From NCBI RefSeq assembly GCF_003075075.1, contig NZ_QCYM01000002.1:124001-188000 (forward strand): a stretch of DNA of 64,000 nt, given 5' to 3'. The position numbers and the translations under genes are program-made. The notes beneath the pieces are model-generated. The model worked only from the letters and a program-made list of their open reading frames with translations. It was not told the DNA's origin and did not search any database. Below, in pieces: positions 45,972 through 54,711 of the stretch. The stretch's first letter is position 1. Every line of letters begins with the position of its first letter. This DNA is from Labrenzia sp. 011. Lineage in GTDB: Bacteria > Pseudomonadota > Alphaproteobacteria > Rhizobiales > Stappiaceae.

Positions 45972-48698
45972 ATGGAAACACCCCTGATCACAGGCGCTTT
46001 CGCGCTGCTGCTCATAACCATATCGCTGCTGCAACCCCTGGCGCGCCGTCTGGGGATCGCTCCCAGCGTGCTTCTGGCGATGGTGGGCACCCTGATCGGC
46101 ATTCTGGCGACCTATCTGCTCTATACGCCGCGAACCGACGCCTTCAACACGATAGCCAATGTCTTCGTCAATCCGCCGCTGGATTCGGAGATGATCCTTT
46201 ACATCTTCCTGCCGATCCTGCTGTTCCAGACCGCGCTCACGCTCGATATCCGGCGGATTCTGGAGGATATGGCTCCGATCCTTCTCATGGCGGTGGTCGC
46301 CGTCTTTGTCGCCACGTTCTTCATCGGCTTCGCGCTCTATCCTCTGTCCGGCATGTCGGTGGTCGCATGCCTGTTGCTGGGCTCGATCGTGGCGACCACC
46401 GATCCGATCGCCGTCGTCGCCATTTTCCGGGATATCGGGGCGCCGGCACGGCTCGGGCGCATCGTTGAAGGTGAAAGCCTCCTGAACGATGCGGCGGCAA
46501 TCGTGATCTTCGTCCTGCTCGTCGAGATCCTCACCGGCCAGCAAGCCCTGAGCGCGAATGAAACCATCATCGCGTTCCTGCGCTCTTTCGCTGGCGGTGT
46601 CGTCGTCGGGATGGTCCTGGCACGGATTGCCGTGGCCCTGCTGCCGCTGATGCGCGACCTGCCGCTCGCCCAGGTTACCTTGAGTCTTGCCCTGCCCTAC
46701 GGCACCTATGTGTTCAGCGACCAGTTCGCGGATGTGTCCGCCGTGGTCGCCGTGGTGTGTGCCGGAACCGTCTTCAATCTTTACGGCCCCGCCCGCATTC
46801 AACCGGCAAGCTGGCAGTTCCTCCATTCTGTCTGGGAACAGATTTCCTTCTGGGCCGCATCGCTGATCTTCCTGCTGTCGGCGATTCTGATTCCGCGCTT
46901 CGTGGAGGGCTTCAGCCCCATCGACATTCTGCTGCTGCTTGTGGTCATCATTGCCGCGCTGGCGGCGCGGGCCGTGGTGATTTTCGGGCTGCTGCCGCTG
47001 CTGAGCACCCTGGGCGCCGGCCAGTCCGTCAACAACCGGTTCAAGACCGTGATGCTGTGGGGAGGCATGCGCGGTGCGGTCACCCTCACACTGGCACTCA
47101 GCGTTTCCGAGCATTCCGGCCTGTCCAACGAGGTGTCCGACTTCGTCACCAAACTGGCAACCGGCTTCGTTCTCTTCACGCTGCTGGTCTACGGCACCAG
47201 CCTGAAACCCCTGATCCGCCTCCTCGGCCTGGATCGCCTGAATCCCCGTGACGAAGCCGTTCGGACCCAGTTTCTCGCCCTGGCCCTGTCCAACGTGCGC
47301 CACGAAATCGAATCCGCCGCCGGGAAATACCATATAGAGCCGCGTGTGACCGGCGAGGTCCTCAAGGACTACAGCCAGAGATCCGCCGCCGCCGCCGCGG
47401 AGACGAACAAGCTGGAGGAGCTCAAGGACTGGGACCGTGTCCGCATCGGCCTGGTCGCCCTGGCCGACCGGGAACAGCAGCTCGTCCTGGAGCATTTTCA
47501 CGACAAGACGATTTCGGGCAGGTCGGTTTCCCGCTTTCTCGCCCTGACCGGACGCACCGGCGACCTCACACGGGCGGACGGCCGGTCCGGCTACAACAAG
47601 GCCGCCCGCCAGCCGCTGAAATTCGGGCTCGGTTTCCGGGTCGCGCAGATACTACAAAGGCATTTGCGGATATCCCGGCCGCTTGCCATCCGCCTTGCCG
47701 ACCGTTTCGAGTTTCTGCTCGTCTACCGGATCCTGGCCGACGAACTCATCGAGTTCAACGACCGCCAGATCCGCCCGTTGCTGGGGGACCGGATCTCGGA
47801 CATTCTCAAGGACACGCTCAACATCCGCCGGGAAGAAACCGTTCAGGCGATCGAGGCCCTGCGTCTGCAGTATCCGGACTATGCGGACGCGCTGGAAAAC
47901 CAGTTCCTGCGCAAAGCCGGCGTGCGCCTTGAGGAAAAAGCCTACGACGACGCCAAGAGCCAGATGCTGATCGGCACGGAGCTGCACCGCAACCTGTTGC
48001 GGGAAGTGGAGCAGATGTGGCGCGCCTGTCACACGCGCCCGAAACTCGACCTCGGGCTGAAGACCCGCGAGCTGGTCAGCGCCCATCCGCTGTTCGTCGA
48101 CCTGCCGCGCAAGCAGCAGAGAGCCATCCAGAAAACGATGCGGCCACAATTTGCCACGCCCGGCGAGAAACTGATCCGCAAGGGCGACCGGGGAGATGCG
48201 GCCTATTTCATCGCGTCCGGTGCCGTCGAGGTGCGCGCGCCGACACACAACGTCCGGCTGGGCCGGGGGGACGTCTTCGGCGAAATCGCCCTGATGACGG
48301 GCGGCCGACGCAGCGCCGACGTCTACGCGCTCAGCTATTGCCAGCTGCTGAGCCTCAAGGCGCAGGACTTCAAGAACCTGATGGAGCAGCACCCCGGCCT
48401 GCGCGATCACGTTTCCAGGCTCGCCCTGAGACGGCAGATGATGAACACCGACCCGGAAGATCACGAGTTTGAAGATCCGGTCGTGCCGATGTTCGCCAGA
48501 TCACCCGACAACGGGCAGCCCGAGGCACTCGCCCCGCCGGAAGATCCGGATGCCGCAGCACGGGACAGCCTGACAGATACAGACAATATGGATACAGACA
48601 GTACGGATGCCGCGTCCGAAGCCGGCGAAGGCGCTGCCGATCCGGCAGAGGACGATGCGGCAGCCCCCGTGCCGAAAAAGGAGAGCGAGCCCGCCTGA
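45972..48698 (+). CDS. cation/proton antiporter (CPA1 type) with C-terminal cyclic-nucleotide-binding domain
   Basis: This 908-residue inner-membrane protein has a CPA1 Na+(K+)/H+ exchanger core of about 12 helices (about residues 1-420). The core's ion-binding region includes LGSIVATTDPIAVVAIFRDIGAPARL and EGESLLNDAAAIVIF near residue 170. A long helical cytosolic region (about 430-700) leads to a cyclic-nucleotide-binding domain at about 705-815. That domain shows FATPGEKLIRKGDRGDAAYFIASG and the phosphate-binding cassette GDVFGEIALMTGGRRSADV. An acidic Asp/Ala/Glu/Pro tail ends the protein. The architecture implies gating by cAMP or cGMP. Confidence 0.93.
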   Translation: METPLITGAFALLLITISLLQPLARRLGIAPSVLLAMVGTLIGILATYLLYTPRTDAFNTIANVFVNPPLDSEMILYIFLPILLFQTALTLDIRRILEDMAPILLMAVVAVFVATFFIGFALYPLSGMSVVACLLLGSIVATTDPIAVVAIFRDIGAPARLGRIVEGESLLNDAAAIVIFVLLVEILTGQQALSANETIIAFLRSFAGGVVVGMVLARIAVALLPLMRDLPLAQVTLSLALPYGTYVFSDQFADVSAVVAVVCAGTVFNLYGPARIQPASWQFLHSVWEQISFWAASLIFLLSAILIPRFVEGFSPIDILLLLVVIIAALAARAVVIFGLLPLLSTLGAGQSVNNRFKTVMLWGGMRGAVTLTLALSVSEHSGLSNEVSDFVTKLATGFVLFTLLVYGTSLKPLIRLLGLDRLNPRDEAVRTQFLALALSNVRHEIESAAGKYHIEPRVTGEVLKDYSQRSAAAAAETNKLEELKDWDRVRIGLVALADREQQLVLEHFHDKTISGRSVSRFLALTGRTGDLTRADGRSGYNKAARQPLKFGLGFRVAQILQRHLRISRPLAIRLADRFEFLLVYRILADELIEFNDRQIRPLLGDRISDILKDTLNIRREETVQAIEALRLQYPDYADALENQFLRKAGVRLEEKAYDDAKSQMLIGTELHRNLLREVEQMWRACHTRPKLDLGLKTRELVSAHPLFVDLPRKQQRAIQKTMRPQFATPGEKLIRKGDRGDAAYFIASGAVEVRAPTHNVRLGRGDVFGEIALMTGGRRSADVYALSYCQLLSLKAQDFKNLMEQHPGLRDHVSRLALRRQMMNTDPEDHEFEDPVVPMFARSPDNGQPEALAPPEDPDAAARDSLTDTDNMDTDSTDAASEAGEGAADPAEDDAAAPVPKKESEPA

Positions 48699-48700
48699 GG

Positions 48701-48716
48701 CCGGGGCTCTCCCCGG
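48701..48716. terminator. hairpin between convergent antiporter and MscS genes
   Basis: A 6-bp GC stem (48701-48706 with 48711-48716) with a 4-base loop follows the antiporter stop by two bases. There is no T run, so it is at best a weak bidirectional terminator. Confidence 0.4.
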
Positions 48717-48729
48717 AGTCGCTCCGCCC

Positions 48730-49536
48730 TTATGCGTCTTTCCTGATCTCCACCGCATGCGGATAGGGAATGGAAATCCCGCCGGCGTCGAAGGCTTCCT
48801 TGACCGACTTGAGCATGTGGAACTTCAGTTCCCAATAGTCGGCTGCCTCGCACCAGATGCGGACGCCGAGATCCACGGAGCTGTCGCCGAGGTTGGTCAC
48901 GCGCACCCAGGGTTCCGGATCCTTGTGGACACGCCCGTCCGCATTCGCCACGTCCAGAATGATCTGGATGGCCTTGTCGGCGTCGTCGCCATAGTCGATT
49001 CCGAAAGTCAGATCGAGGCGGCGGGTGGGATGGGCGGAGTAATTCGTCAGCACCGTTCCCCAGGCCTGTCCGTTCGGCATGATGATCTGCACGTTGTCCG
49101 GCGTCACCAGCTCGGTCACGAATATGTTGAGGTCCTTCACCGTCCCGCTGGTCCCGCCGATATCGACATATTGGCCGATCCTGTAAGGCCGGAAGATGAT
49201 CAGCATGACCCCGGCTGCAATGTCGCTCAAGGTGCCCTGCAGGGCGAGACCGATCGCCAGCGTGCCGGCACCGAGGACGGCCACGAGACTGGTTGCCTGG
49301 ATGCCGAAGAGTTGCAGGACGGCAATCAGTGTGACCAGAAGGACCAGCCAGCGTACCACCGAAGCGGCAAATCCGCCGATGGTATCGTCAATGCGCGGGT
49401 GGCTGACAATTCTCCTCTTGACGAGCGCCGACAGGAAACCGGCCAGAAACCACCCGATCACGAGGACCATGACGGCCTTGAGCGCGTTGATCAGCAGCGG
49501 GGCGTAAACACTGACCTGGTCCATGGCATCTTCCAT
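48730..49536 (-). CDS. small-conductance mechanosensitive channel (MscS family)
   Basis: This 268-residue MscS-type channel opens under membrane tension after osmotic downshock. Helices lie at about residues 12-38, 56-80 and 85-115. The pore-lining helix carries the Gly/Ala pattern VAVLGAGTLAIGLALQGTLSDIAAGVML. The beta-domain signature is IIFRPYRIGQYVDIGGTSGTV near 118, with the cytoplasmic IIMPNGQAWGTVLTNYS near 160. The ATG at 49536 follows CGGAGGAATGCG and is well supported. It converges on the antiporter gene, also an ion/osmotic function. Confidence 0.94.
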   Translation of the reverse strand: MEDAMDQVSVYAPLLINALKAVMVLVIGWFLAGFLSALVKRRIVSHPRIDDTIGGFAASVVRWLVLLVTLIAVLQLFGIQATSLVAVLGAGTLAIGLALQGTLSDIAAGVMLIIFRPYRIGQYVDIGGTSGTVKDLNIFVTELVTPDNVQIIMPNGQAWGTVLTNYSAHPTRRLDLTFGIDYGDDADKAIQIILDVANADGRVHKDPEPWVRVTNLGDSSVDLGVRIWCEAADYWELKFHMLKSVKEAFDAGGISIPYPHAVEIRKDA

Positions 49537-49716
49537 ATCGCATTCCTCCGTTCGGAAACCGGCCTTGACCATATGCAGGATTTGGCGCGGAATCCGCGGT
49601 CACCGGCAAAGTCCCCAACCTTTTCGCCCGACCCCACGTCCAAACCTGTCAGTTTTACGGAGACGGCGTCCCAGCCGGTGAAATCGGACCGGCGGGCGGG
49701 GAAATCAATCGCCGCA

Positions 49717-50091
49717 TCATGCGACTTCGTTTTCCCTCTCGAACCGTTCGCGGGCGGCGGCCACGGCCGCTTCATTTTCAATCGCCCACTCCGAGAGGGC
49801 TTTCAACGGCCCGAGCAGCGTCCTTCCCAAAGGCGTCAGGGCATAGTCCACGCGCGGCGGAATGCTGGGTGTGACGATGCGCTCCACGAGGCCATCCCTC
49901 TCCAGCTCCCGCAATGTGGCGGTCAGGGACTTTTGCGTGATATCACCGATCGAGCGTTTCAGTTCGGTAAACCGTTTGGCTTCGAATTCCAGATGAGAGA
50001 CGACCAGCACCGACCATTTGCTGCCGACAGTCTGCAACAGCCTGCGGACGGGCACACATCTCGGGTTGTCATGACGCGGGAGGGGTTTCAT
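49717..50091 (-). CDS. HxlR-family transcriptional regulator
   Basis: This winged-helix regulator of 124 residues carries the HxlR signature: VRRLLQTVGSKWSVLVVSHLEFEAKRFTELKRSIGDITQKSLTATLRELERDGLVERIV (about residues 15-73), then RVDYALTPLGRTLLGPL. The ATG at 50091 removes a 25-residue non-conserved extension. HxlR regulators often sense redox or aldehyde stress and are frequently divergent from a flavin oxidoreductase, as here with the FMN reductase at 50225. Confidence 0.88.
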   Translation of the reverse strand: MKPLPRHDNPRCVPVRRLLQTVGSKWSVLVVSHLEFEAKRFTELKRSIGDITQKSLTATLRELERDGLVERIVTPSIPPRVDYALTPLGRTLLGPLKALSEWAIENEAAVAAARERFERENEVA

Positions 50092-50224
50092 CAAGGATAC
50101 CTCGGTTTCATAAAAGTGCCGTCTTGCGCTCGGGCCCGTCCTGACTACCTTCAGAACGGTTTCCAATTCATACCGTAGTATCTCCCGGAGACCAGATTAC
50201 ACACATTTCTCCAAAGGACGGATC

Positions 50225-50788
50225 ATGACGCTCAAACTGAAAGTCATCACCGGATCGACACGCCCCGGGCGGGTCGGGCCGACCATCGCGGCCTGGGCCG
50301 CGGAAGCGGCAAGGGCACATGGCTCATTCGAGGTGGACAGCATCGATCTCGCCGAGATCGGCCTGCCCCTCCTGGACGAACCCGCCCATCCGGCCGCGCA
50401 GCAATATACCCATGAGCATACCAAACGCTGGAGCAGCGTGATCGCGGATGCCGATGCCTTCGTTTTCGTAACCCCCGAATACGACTATTTCCCGCCGGCC
50501 TCGCTGGTGAATGCCATCCAGGTGCTTTACCGCGAATGGAACTACAAGCCGGCGGGCATCATCTGTTATGGGGGGATCTCGGGCGGTCTCAGGGCATCCC
50601 AGGTCCTGCGGGAACTTTTGGCGAATGTGAGCGCCGTCGCGCTGCCGCAGGTCGTGCCGGTTCCCTTCTTCTCCGAACATATCGGTGATGACGGGGTCTT
50701 CAGCCCCAACGACAAGACCGGCGAGGGCGCAAGTCTGATGCTTGGTGAACTGTCCAAATGGGCGACCGCCCTGAAGACAATGCGCTGA
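50225..50788 (+). CDS. NADPH-dependent FMN reductase (flavodoxin-like)
   Basis: This 187-residue flavodoxin-fold reductase has the FMN phosphate-binding loop TGSTRPGRVGPTIAAW at about residues 9-24. The flavin-contacting strand loop is TPEYDYFPPASLVNAIQVLYREW near residues 83-105, and YGGISGGLRASQVLRELLA is near 118. The family reduces free flavins or quinones with NAD(P)H. The AAAGGA ribosome binding site lies 7 bases before the ATG. It is divergent from a HxlR regulator that probably controls it. Confidence 0.9.
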   Translation: MTLKLKVITGSTRPGRVGPTIAAWAAEAARAHGSFEVDSIDLAEIGLPLLDEPAHPAAQQYTHEHTKRWSSVIADADAFVFVTPEYDYFPPASLVNAIQVLYREWNYKPAGIICYGGISGGLRASQVLRELLANVSAVALPQVVPVPFFSEHIGDDGVFSPNDKTGEGASLMLGELSKWATALKTMR

Positions 50789-50798
50789 GCTGAGCTGA

Positions 50799-50828
50799 CC
50801 GGGCCGTCGCGCAACGGCCCGGACGTTT
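50799..50828 (+). terminator. intrinsic terminator of the FMN reductase gene
   Basis: A perfect 9-bp GC stem (50799-50807 with 50814-50822) with a 6-base loop is followed by ACGTTTTG, ten bases after the reductase stop. Confidence 0.8.
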
Positions 50829-50830
50829 TG

Positions 50831-51694
50831 TCATGCCTTCACGGGCCCCAGATCACAGGGCGCCTCACTGTCGTCCGGCACGAAGAAGTCCGGCGCGAGG
50901 GCGAGGCCCGGATCGACGCGGTATCTGTCGAAATCGGTCACGCCGCGGCTTGCAAGAAACGTGTCGTCGATCAGGAACCGGCCGGTGAGTTCCCTCGACG
51001 GCGACGTGAAGATTTCATGGGCGGCATCGGCGAGAATATCCGGTGTGCGACTCTGCTGCATCAGCTTGTCGCCGCCGAGAATATTCTTGATGGCGGCGGT
51101 GGCGATCGTCGTGCGCGGCCAGAGCGCGTTCACCGCGATGCCGCTGGAACGAAGTTCGCCCGCAAGTCCGAGCACCACCAGGCTCATGCCGTATTTGGCG
51201 ATGGAATAGGGCGTGAATGGCGCGAACCATTTTTCCTGCATGTCGAGCGGCGGAGACAGCATGAGAATATGCGGATTGTCCGCCTTCTTCAGGTGATCCA
51301 TGGCGTGTTTGCAACAGGCCAGCGTGCCGCGCGTGTTGATCTGGTGCATCAGGTCGAAGCGCTTCATGTCGGTCTGCGCCAGCGGCGTGAGCTGAATGGC
51401 ACTGGCATTGTTGACCAGTATGTCCAGACCGCCGAAATGATCCGCCGTCCGGTCGATCGCCTCCTTGACCGCCTCGTCGTCGCGCACATCGAGCACCACC
51501 GGCAGCGCCTTGCCACCTGCAGCCTCGATCTCCTCGGCGGCGGTGTAGATCGTGCCCTCAAGCCTGGGATGCGGCTCGGCGGTCTTGGCGGCAACCGCGA
51601 TATTGGCGCCGTCCCGCGCCGCCTTCAGCGCAATCGCCTTGCCGATTCCGCGCGAGGCCCCGGTGATGAACAGGGTTTTGCCCTTCAGGGACAT
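50831..51694 (-). CDS. short-chain dehydrogenase/reductase (HSDL2-like)
   Basis: This 287-residue NAD(P)-dependent SDR enzyme has the cofactor motif ITGASRGIGKAIALKAA at about residues 10-26 and the structural NNAS motif in LDILVNNASAI. The catalytic Tyr and Lys are in PYSIAKYGM near 168. A longer N-terminal insertion AAKTAEPHPRLEGTIYTAAEEIEAAGG is characteristic of HSDL2-type SDRs, which act on fatty acyl or steroid substrates. The ATG at 51694 has AGGAGGAG upstream and is well supported. It is the last gene of an acyl-CoA operon. Confidence 0.9.
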   Translation of the reverse strand: MSLKGKTLFITGASRGIGKAIALKAARDGANIAVAAKTAEPHPRLEGTIYTAAEEIEAAGGKALPVVLDVRDDEAVKEAIDRTADHFGGLDILVNNASAIQLTPLAQTDMKRFDLMHQINTRGTLACCKHAMDHLKKADNPHILMLSPPLDMQEKWFAPFTPYSIAKYGMSLVVLGLAGELRSSGIAVNALWPRTTIATAAIKNILGGDKLMQQSRTPDILADAAHEIFTSPSRELTGRFLIDDTFLASRGVTDFDRYRVDPGLALAPDFFVPDDSEAPCDLGPVKA

Positions 51695-51845
51695 GATTGT
51701 TTCTCCTCCTGAATAATGCCGTTCCGGCCTGCCGGTTGCGGGGCAGCCGCCCGGCGACCCTTCAGGTCCCCCCGGAGCTTGCCGGTTCCCGGCTTGCGGG
51801 GGAATGACACCCCGCAAAGCCCCCATTGGCCGGCAGGTTGCCGTC

Positions 51846-52589
51846 CTATGCCTTCTTTTTCGTCATGAACGCCTGGAAGGCAGCGATGGTTTCCGGCGAG
51901 TTCAGCCGGCTTGCGAAAATCCGGATTTCCTCTTCCACCCGTTCGGACAGCTGCCCGGTGTCGCCGCGCAGGAGCCTGCGGGACAGCGCCATCGCTTCCG
52001 GCGGCTTGGCCGCGATCTCCCGGGCACAGGCCAGGGCGGCGGCATCCACGTCGCCTTCCACCACCTCGTTGACGAGGCCGGCCATCTCCGCCTTTCGCGC
52101 CGAAAAGGGGCGGCCGAGACACAGCAGTTCGAACGCCCGCGCATGACCGATCTGCCGTGGTCCGAGCAGGCTGGACCCGGCTTCCGGCACGAGGCCGAGG
52201 TCCACGAAAGGCGAATGGATGACGGTGCGCGGGCTGGCGAACACCATGTCGCAATGCATCAGCAATGTTGCCCCGACCCCGATGGCAATGCCGTCAAGCG
52301 CGGCGACAAGCGGCTTTTCGTTGCACACCAGGGCGCGCAGAAAGCGGACCACCGGCGCATCGCTCATGCCGGACCGGCCCGCATATTGCAGAAAATCGCC
52401 GATGTCATTGCCGGCCGTGAAGACCTCCGGCCGACCGCAGAACAGATGGCAGCGCACATTGTCGTCCGTATTTCCCGCTTCCAGCGCCTCGGCGAGATCC
52501 GTGTACATGGCCCCCGTGAGGGCGTTCTTCTTTTCCGGCCGGTCCAGACGCAGGATCTGGACGCCGTCTTCACTAGATTTCCGGATCAT
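51846..52589 (-). CDS. enoyl-CoA hydratase/isomerase family protein
   Basis: This 247-residue crotonase-fold enzyme has the first oxyanion-hole segment FTAGNDIGDFLQYAG at about residues 62-75. The second is KPLVAALDGIAIGVGATLLMHCDMVFA near 95. The acidic residue that hydrates the double bond is kept in FVDLGLVPEAGSSLLGPRQIG near 132. It converts an enoyl-CoA to a 3-hydroxyacyl-CoA or isomerises it. It follows the acyl-CoA dehydrogenase by 21 bases, consistent with consecutive steps. Confidence 0.92.
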   Translation of the reverse strand: MIRKSSEDGVQILRLDRPEKKNALTGAMYTDLAEALEAGNTDDNVRCHLFCGRPEVFTAGNDIGDFLQYAGRSGMSDAPVVRFLRALVCNEKPLVAALDGIAIGVGATLLMHCDMVFASPRTVIHSPFVDLGLVPEAGSSLLGPRQIGHARAFELLCLGRPFSARKAEMAGLVNEVVEGDVDAAALACAREIAAKPPEAMALSRRLLRGDTGQLSERVEEEIRIFASRLNSPETIAAFQAFMTKKKA

Positions 52590-52610
52590 ACGGTTCTCCT
52601 GTACGGCGCG

Positions 52611-54392
52611 TCAGGACGCCAGAGCTTCTGCATCGAAGGCCTGAATGGCTTCGGCCGACAGCAGGATGTCCGCCTTCAGACCGGCGGTTTCGCAGAGGGT
52701 GGTCTCGCAGAAATTGCGGGCCAGCAGGGTCCGCTCGGCCAGCCGTGACGCCGCCTCGCCTGTGGAGCGCAAGGCGCCCCTGGCCAGCAGCACACCGCCG
52801 AGCGCCAGTCCGGCAAGGCGCAGATAAGGCGTCGCTCCGCACAGGGCGTCGGCGATGCGGCCTTCGGAGCGGGCCGCCAGCATATAGTCCGTCGCCTCGC
52901 TCAGGTCGGCGATGCCCGCCATCAGGCGTTCGGCGGTCGCGCCGAATTCCGCCCGGTTGCTGGCGGCCACCTCATCGGCAACGGCCTTGAGTTCGGCGAT
53001 GAATCCCTTGATGTGCTCCCCATCGGACAAGGGCAGCTTGCGCAGGACAAGGTCTATCGACTGGATGCCGTTGGTGCCTTCATAGATCGGGGCGATGCGC
53101 GCGTCGCGCAGATGCTGGGCCGCGCCGGTCTCCTCGATGTAGCCCATGCCACCGTGGATCTGGACCCCGAGCGAGGCGACCTCGACACCGAAATCGGTGG
53201 AAAGCGCCTTGGCGATCGGTGTCAGCAGACCGGCCCGTTCGCTCCAGAATGTTCTGTTATCGTCATCCCCGGCCACATTCGCCATGTCGATGGCATGGGC
53301 ACAGGCGTAGCAGATGGCCCGGGCGACCTGGGTTCTGGATTTCATCGCCAGCAGCATGCGCTTGATGTCCGGATGGCGGGCGATGGGGCTCATGCCGTCG
53401 CCCTTGTCCCCCGGCGCCCTGCCCTGTCTGCGCTCGACCGCATACTTCAGGGCATGCTGATAGGCACGCTCCGCCACGCCGAGCCCCTGGATGCCCACGG
53501 CGAGACGGGCGTTGTTCATCATCGTGAACATGCAGGCCAGGCCCCGGTTCTCCTCACCGATCAGCCAGCCGGTCGCTCCGCCGTCGTCACCGTAGATCAT
53601 GGTGCAGGTCGGCGAGCCGTGAATGCCCATCTTGTGTTCCACGCCGGCGACCCGGACATCGTTGCGCGCCCCCAGCGACCCGTCGTCATTGACAAGATAC
53701 TTGGGCACCAGAAACAGCGAAATGCCCTTTGTGCCCGCAGGTGCATCGGGCAGGCGGGCCAGGACCATATGGATGATGTTGTCGGTCAGGTCATGATCGC
53801 CATAGGTGATGAAGATCTTCTGGCCGGAAATCCGGTAGGTCCCGTCGCCATTGCGTTCCGCCCTGGCCTTGAGCGCATTGAGGTCGGAGCCGGCCTGGGG
53901 TTCGGTGAGATTCATCGTTCCCATCCACTGGCCGGAAACCAGCTTTTCCAGATATCTGGCCTTCAGTTCGTCAGAGGCGTGTTTTTCCATGGCCTCGATC
54001 GCGCCCATGGTCAGGGTCGGACCGATCGCAAAGGCCATCGAACCGGAATTCCACATTTCCAGGGCCGCGGCGGAGAGCATCTGGGGCAGGCCCTGCCCGC
54101 CCGTTTCCGGGGAAGCCGACAGACCGTTCCAGCCGCCTTCGATCCAGGCATGATACAGGTCCCTCCATCCCGGAGGCGTCGTGACCTCGCCGTCTTTCAG
54201 AGGCGTCCCACAGGTATCGGCAACACTGTTCAGAGGCGCGATTTCTTCGGCGGCGAACCGGCCGGCTTCGGTCAGAATGGCCTCGACGAGATCGTCGCCA
54301 AGCTCCGAATGGCGCGCAGTTTTTTGCAGGTCCTCAAGACCGCAGACATGTTTCAGGGTAAAGGCAATCTCATCGACCGGGGCGCGATACAT
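52611..54392 (-). CDS. acyl-CoA dehydrogenase (DmdC-like, long form)
   Basis: This 593-residue FAD acyl-CoA dehydrogenase is about 200 residues longer than classic enzymes because of a C-terminal extension found in the DmdC/AidB-like group. Visible motifs are TEPQAGSDLNALKARAE near residue 160, FMMNNARLAVGIQGLGVAERAYQHALKYA near 280, and VQIHGGMGYIEETG near 415. The catalytic Glu is in YEGTNGIQSIDLV near 440. The substrate may be a medium or branched acyl-CoA, or 3-methylmercaptopropionyl-CoA as in DmdC; the sequence alone does not decide. It is the first gene of the operon with the hydratase and SDR. Confidence 0.9.
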   Translation of the reverse strand: MYRAPVDEIAFTLKHVCGLEDLQKTARHSELGDDLVEAILTEAGRFAAEEIAPLNSVADTCGTPLKDGEVTTPPGWRDLYHAWIEGGWNGLSASPETGGQGLPQMLSAAALEMWNSGSMAFAIGPTLTMGAIEAMEKHASDELKARYLEKLVSGQWMGTMNLTEPQAGSDLNALKARAERNGDGTYRISGQKIFITYGDHDLTDNIIHMVLARLPDAPAGTKGISLFLVPKYLVNDDGSLGARNDVRVAGVEHKMGIHGSPTCTMIYGDDGGATGWLIGEENRGLACMFTMMNNARLAVGIQGLGVAERAYQHALKYAVERRQGRAPGDKGDGMSPIARHPDIKRMLLAMKSRTQVARAICYACAHAIDMANVAGDDDNRTFWSERAGLLTPIAKALSTDFGVEVASLGVQIHGGMGYIEETGAAQHLRDARIAPIYEGTNGIQSIDLVLRKLPLSDGEHIKGFIAELKAVADEVAASNRAEFGATAERLMAGIADLSEATDYMLAARSEGRIADALCGATPYLRLAGLALGGVLLARGALRSTGEAASRLAERTLLARNFCETTLCETAGLKADILLSAEAIQAFDAEALAS

Positions 54393-54625
54393 TCAGGTCC
54401 TCCATAGCGCATCCCCCGGCGTCAGAAGGACCGCGGAATGCTCCAACATACTCATATCATTCAATTTTATGGCATCTCCGCGTGTGCGAGGAAAGCCTGT
54501 CGATCCCCGGCCGGCCCGCTCCTCCTCAGCTGGCAACCGGTTGTTTTCCCTGCTCGAAGCTTGACGGCGGCAATGCTTGTCCGCAAAAGGCGCATGAGAC
54601 AGCGGTTTGACAGGACAGTAGCCCT

Positions 54626-54643
54626 GTTGACGTAAACGTCAAC
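54626..54643. promoter_or_regulatory. palindromic operator GTTGACGT-AA-ACGTCAAC (LiuR-like)
   Basis: Eight-base arms (54626-54633 and 54636-54643) are perfectly complementary around AA. The core resembles sites described for MerR-type LiuR regulators of branched-chain and acyl-CoA catabolism. On the minus strand TTGACG also forms a plausible -35 with TACTGT 16 bases downstream, so it could control the acyl-CoA dehydrogenase operon whose start is about 234 bases away. It is also 70 bases upstream of Sua5. Confidence 0.6.
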
Positions 54644-54711
54644 CCATATCGCAGCGGCAGGTGCACGCGTTTTGTGAGAAAACCGGAGCAACCGTCAAGA
54701 AGAGACCGGCC

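Noticed and set aside
50140-50190. ACGGT/ACCGT inverted repeat between the HxlR and FMN reductase genes
   Set aside because: The arms are only five bases long and the spacing is loose; it could be chance in a GC-rich genome.
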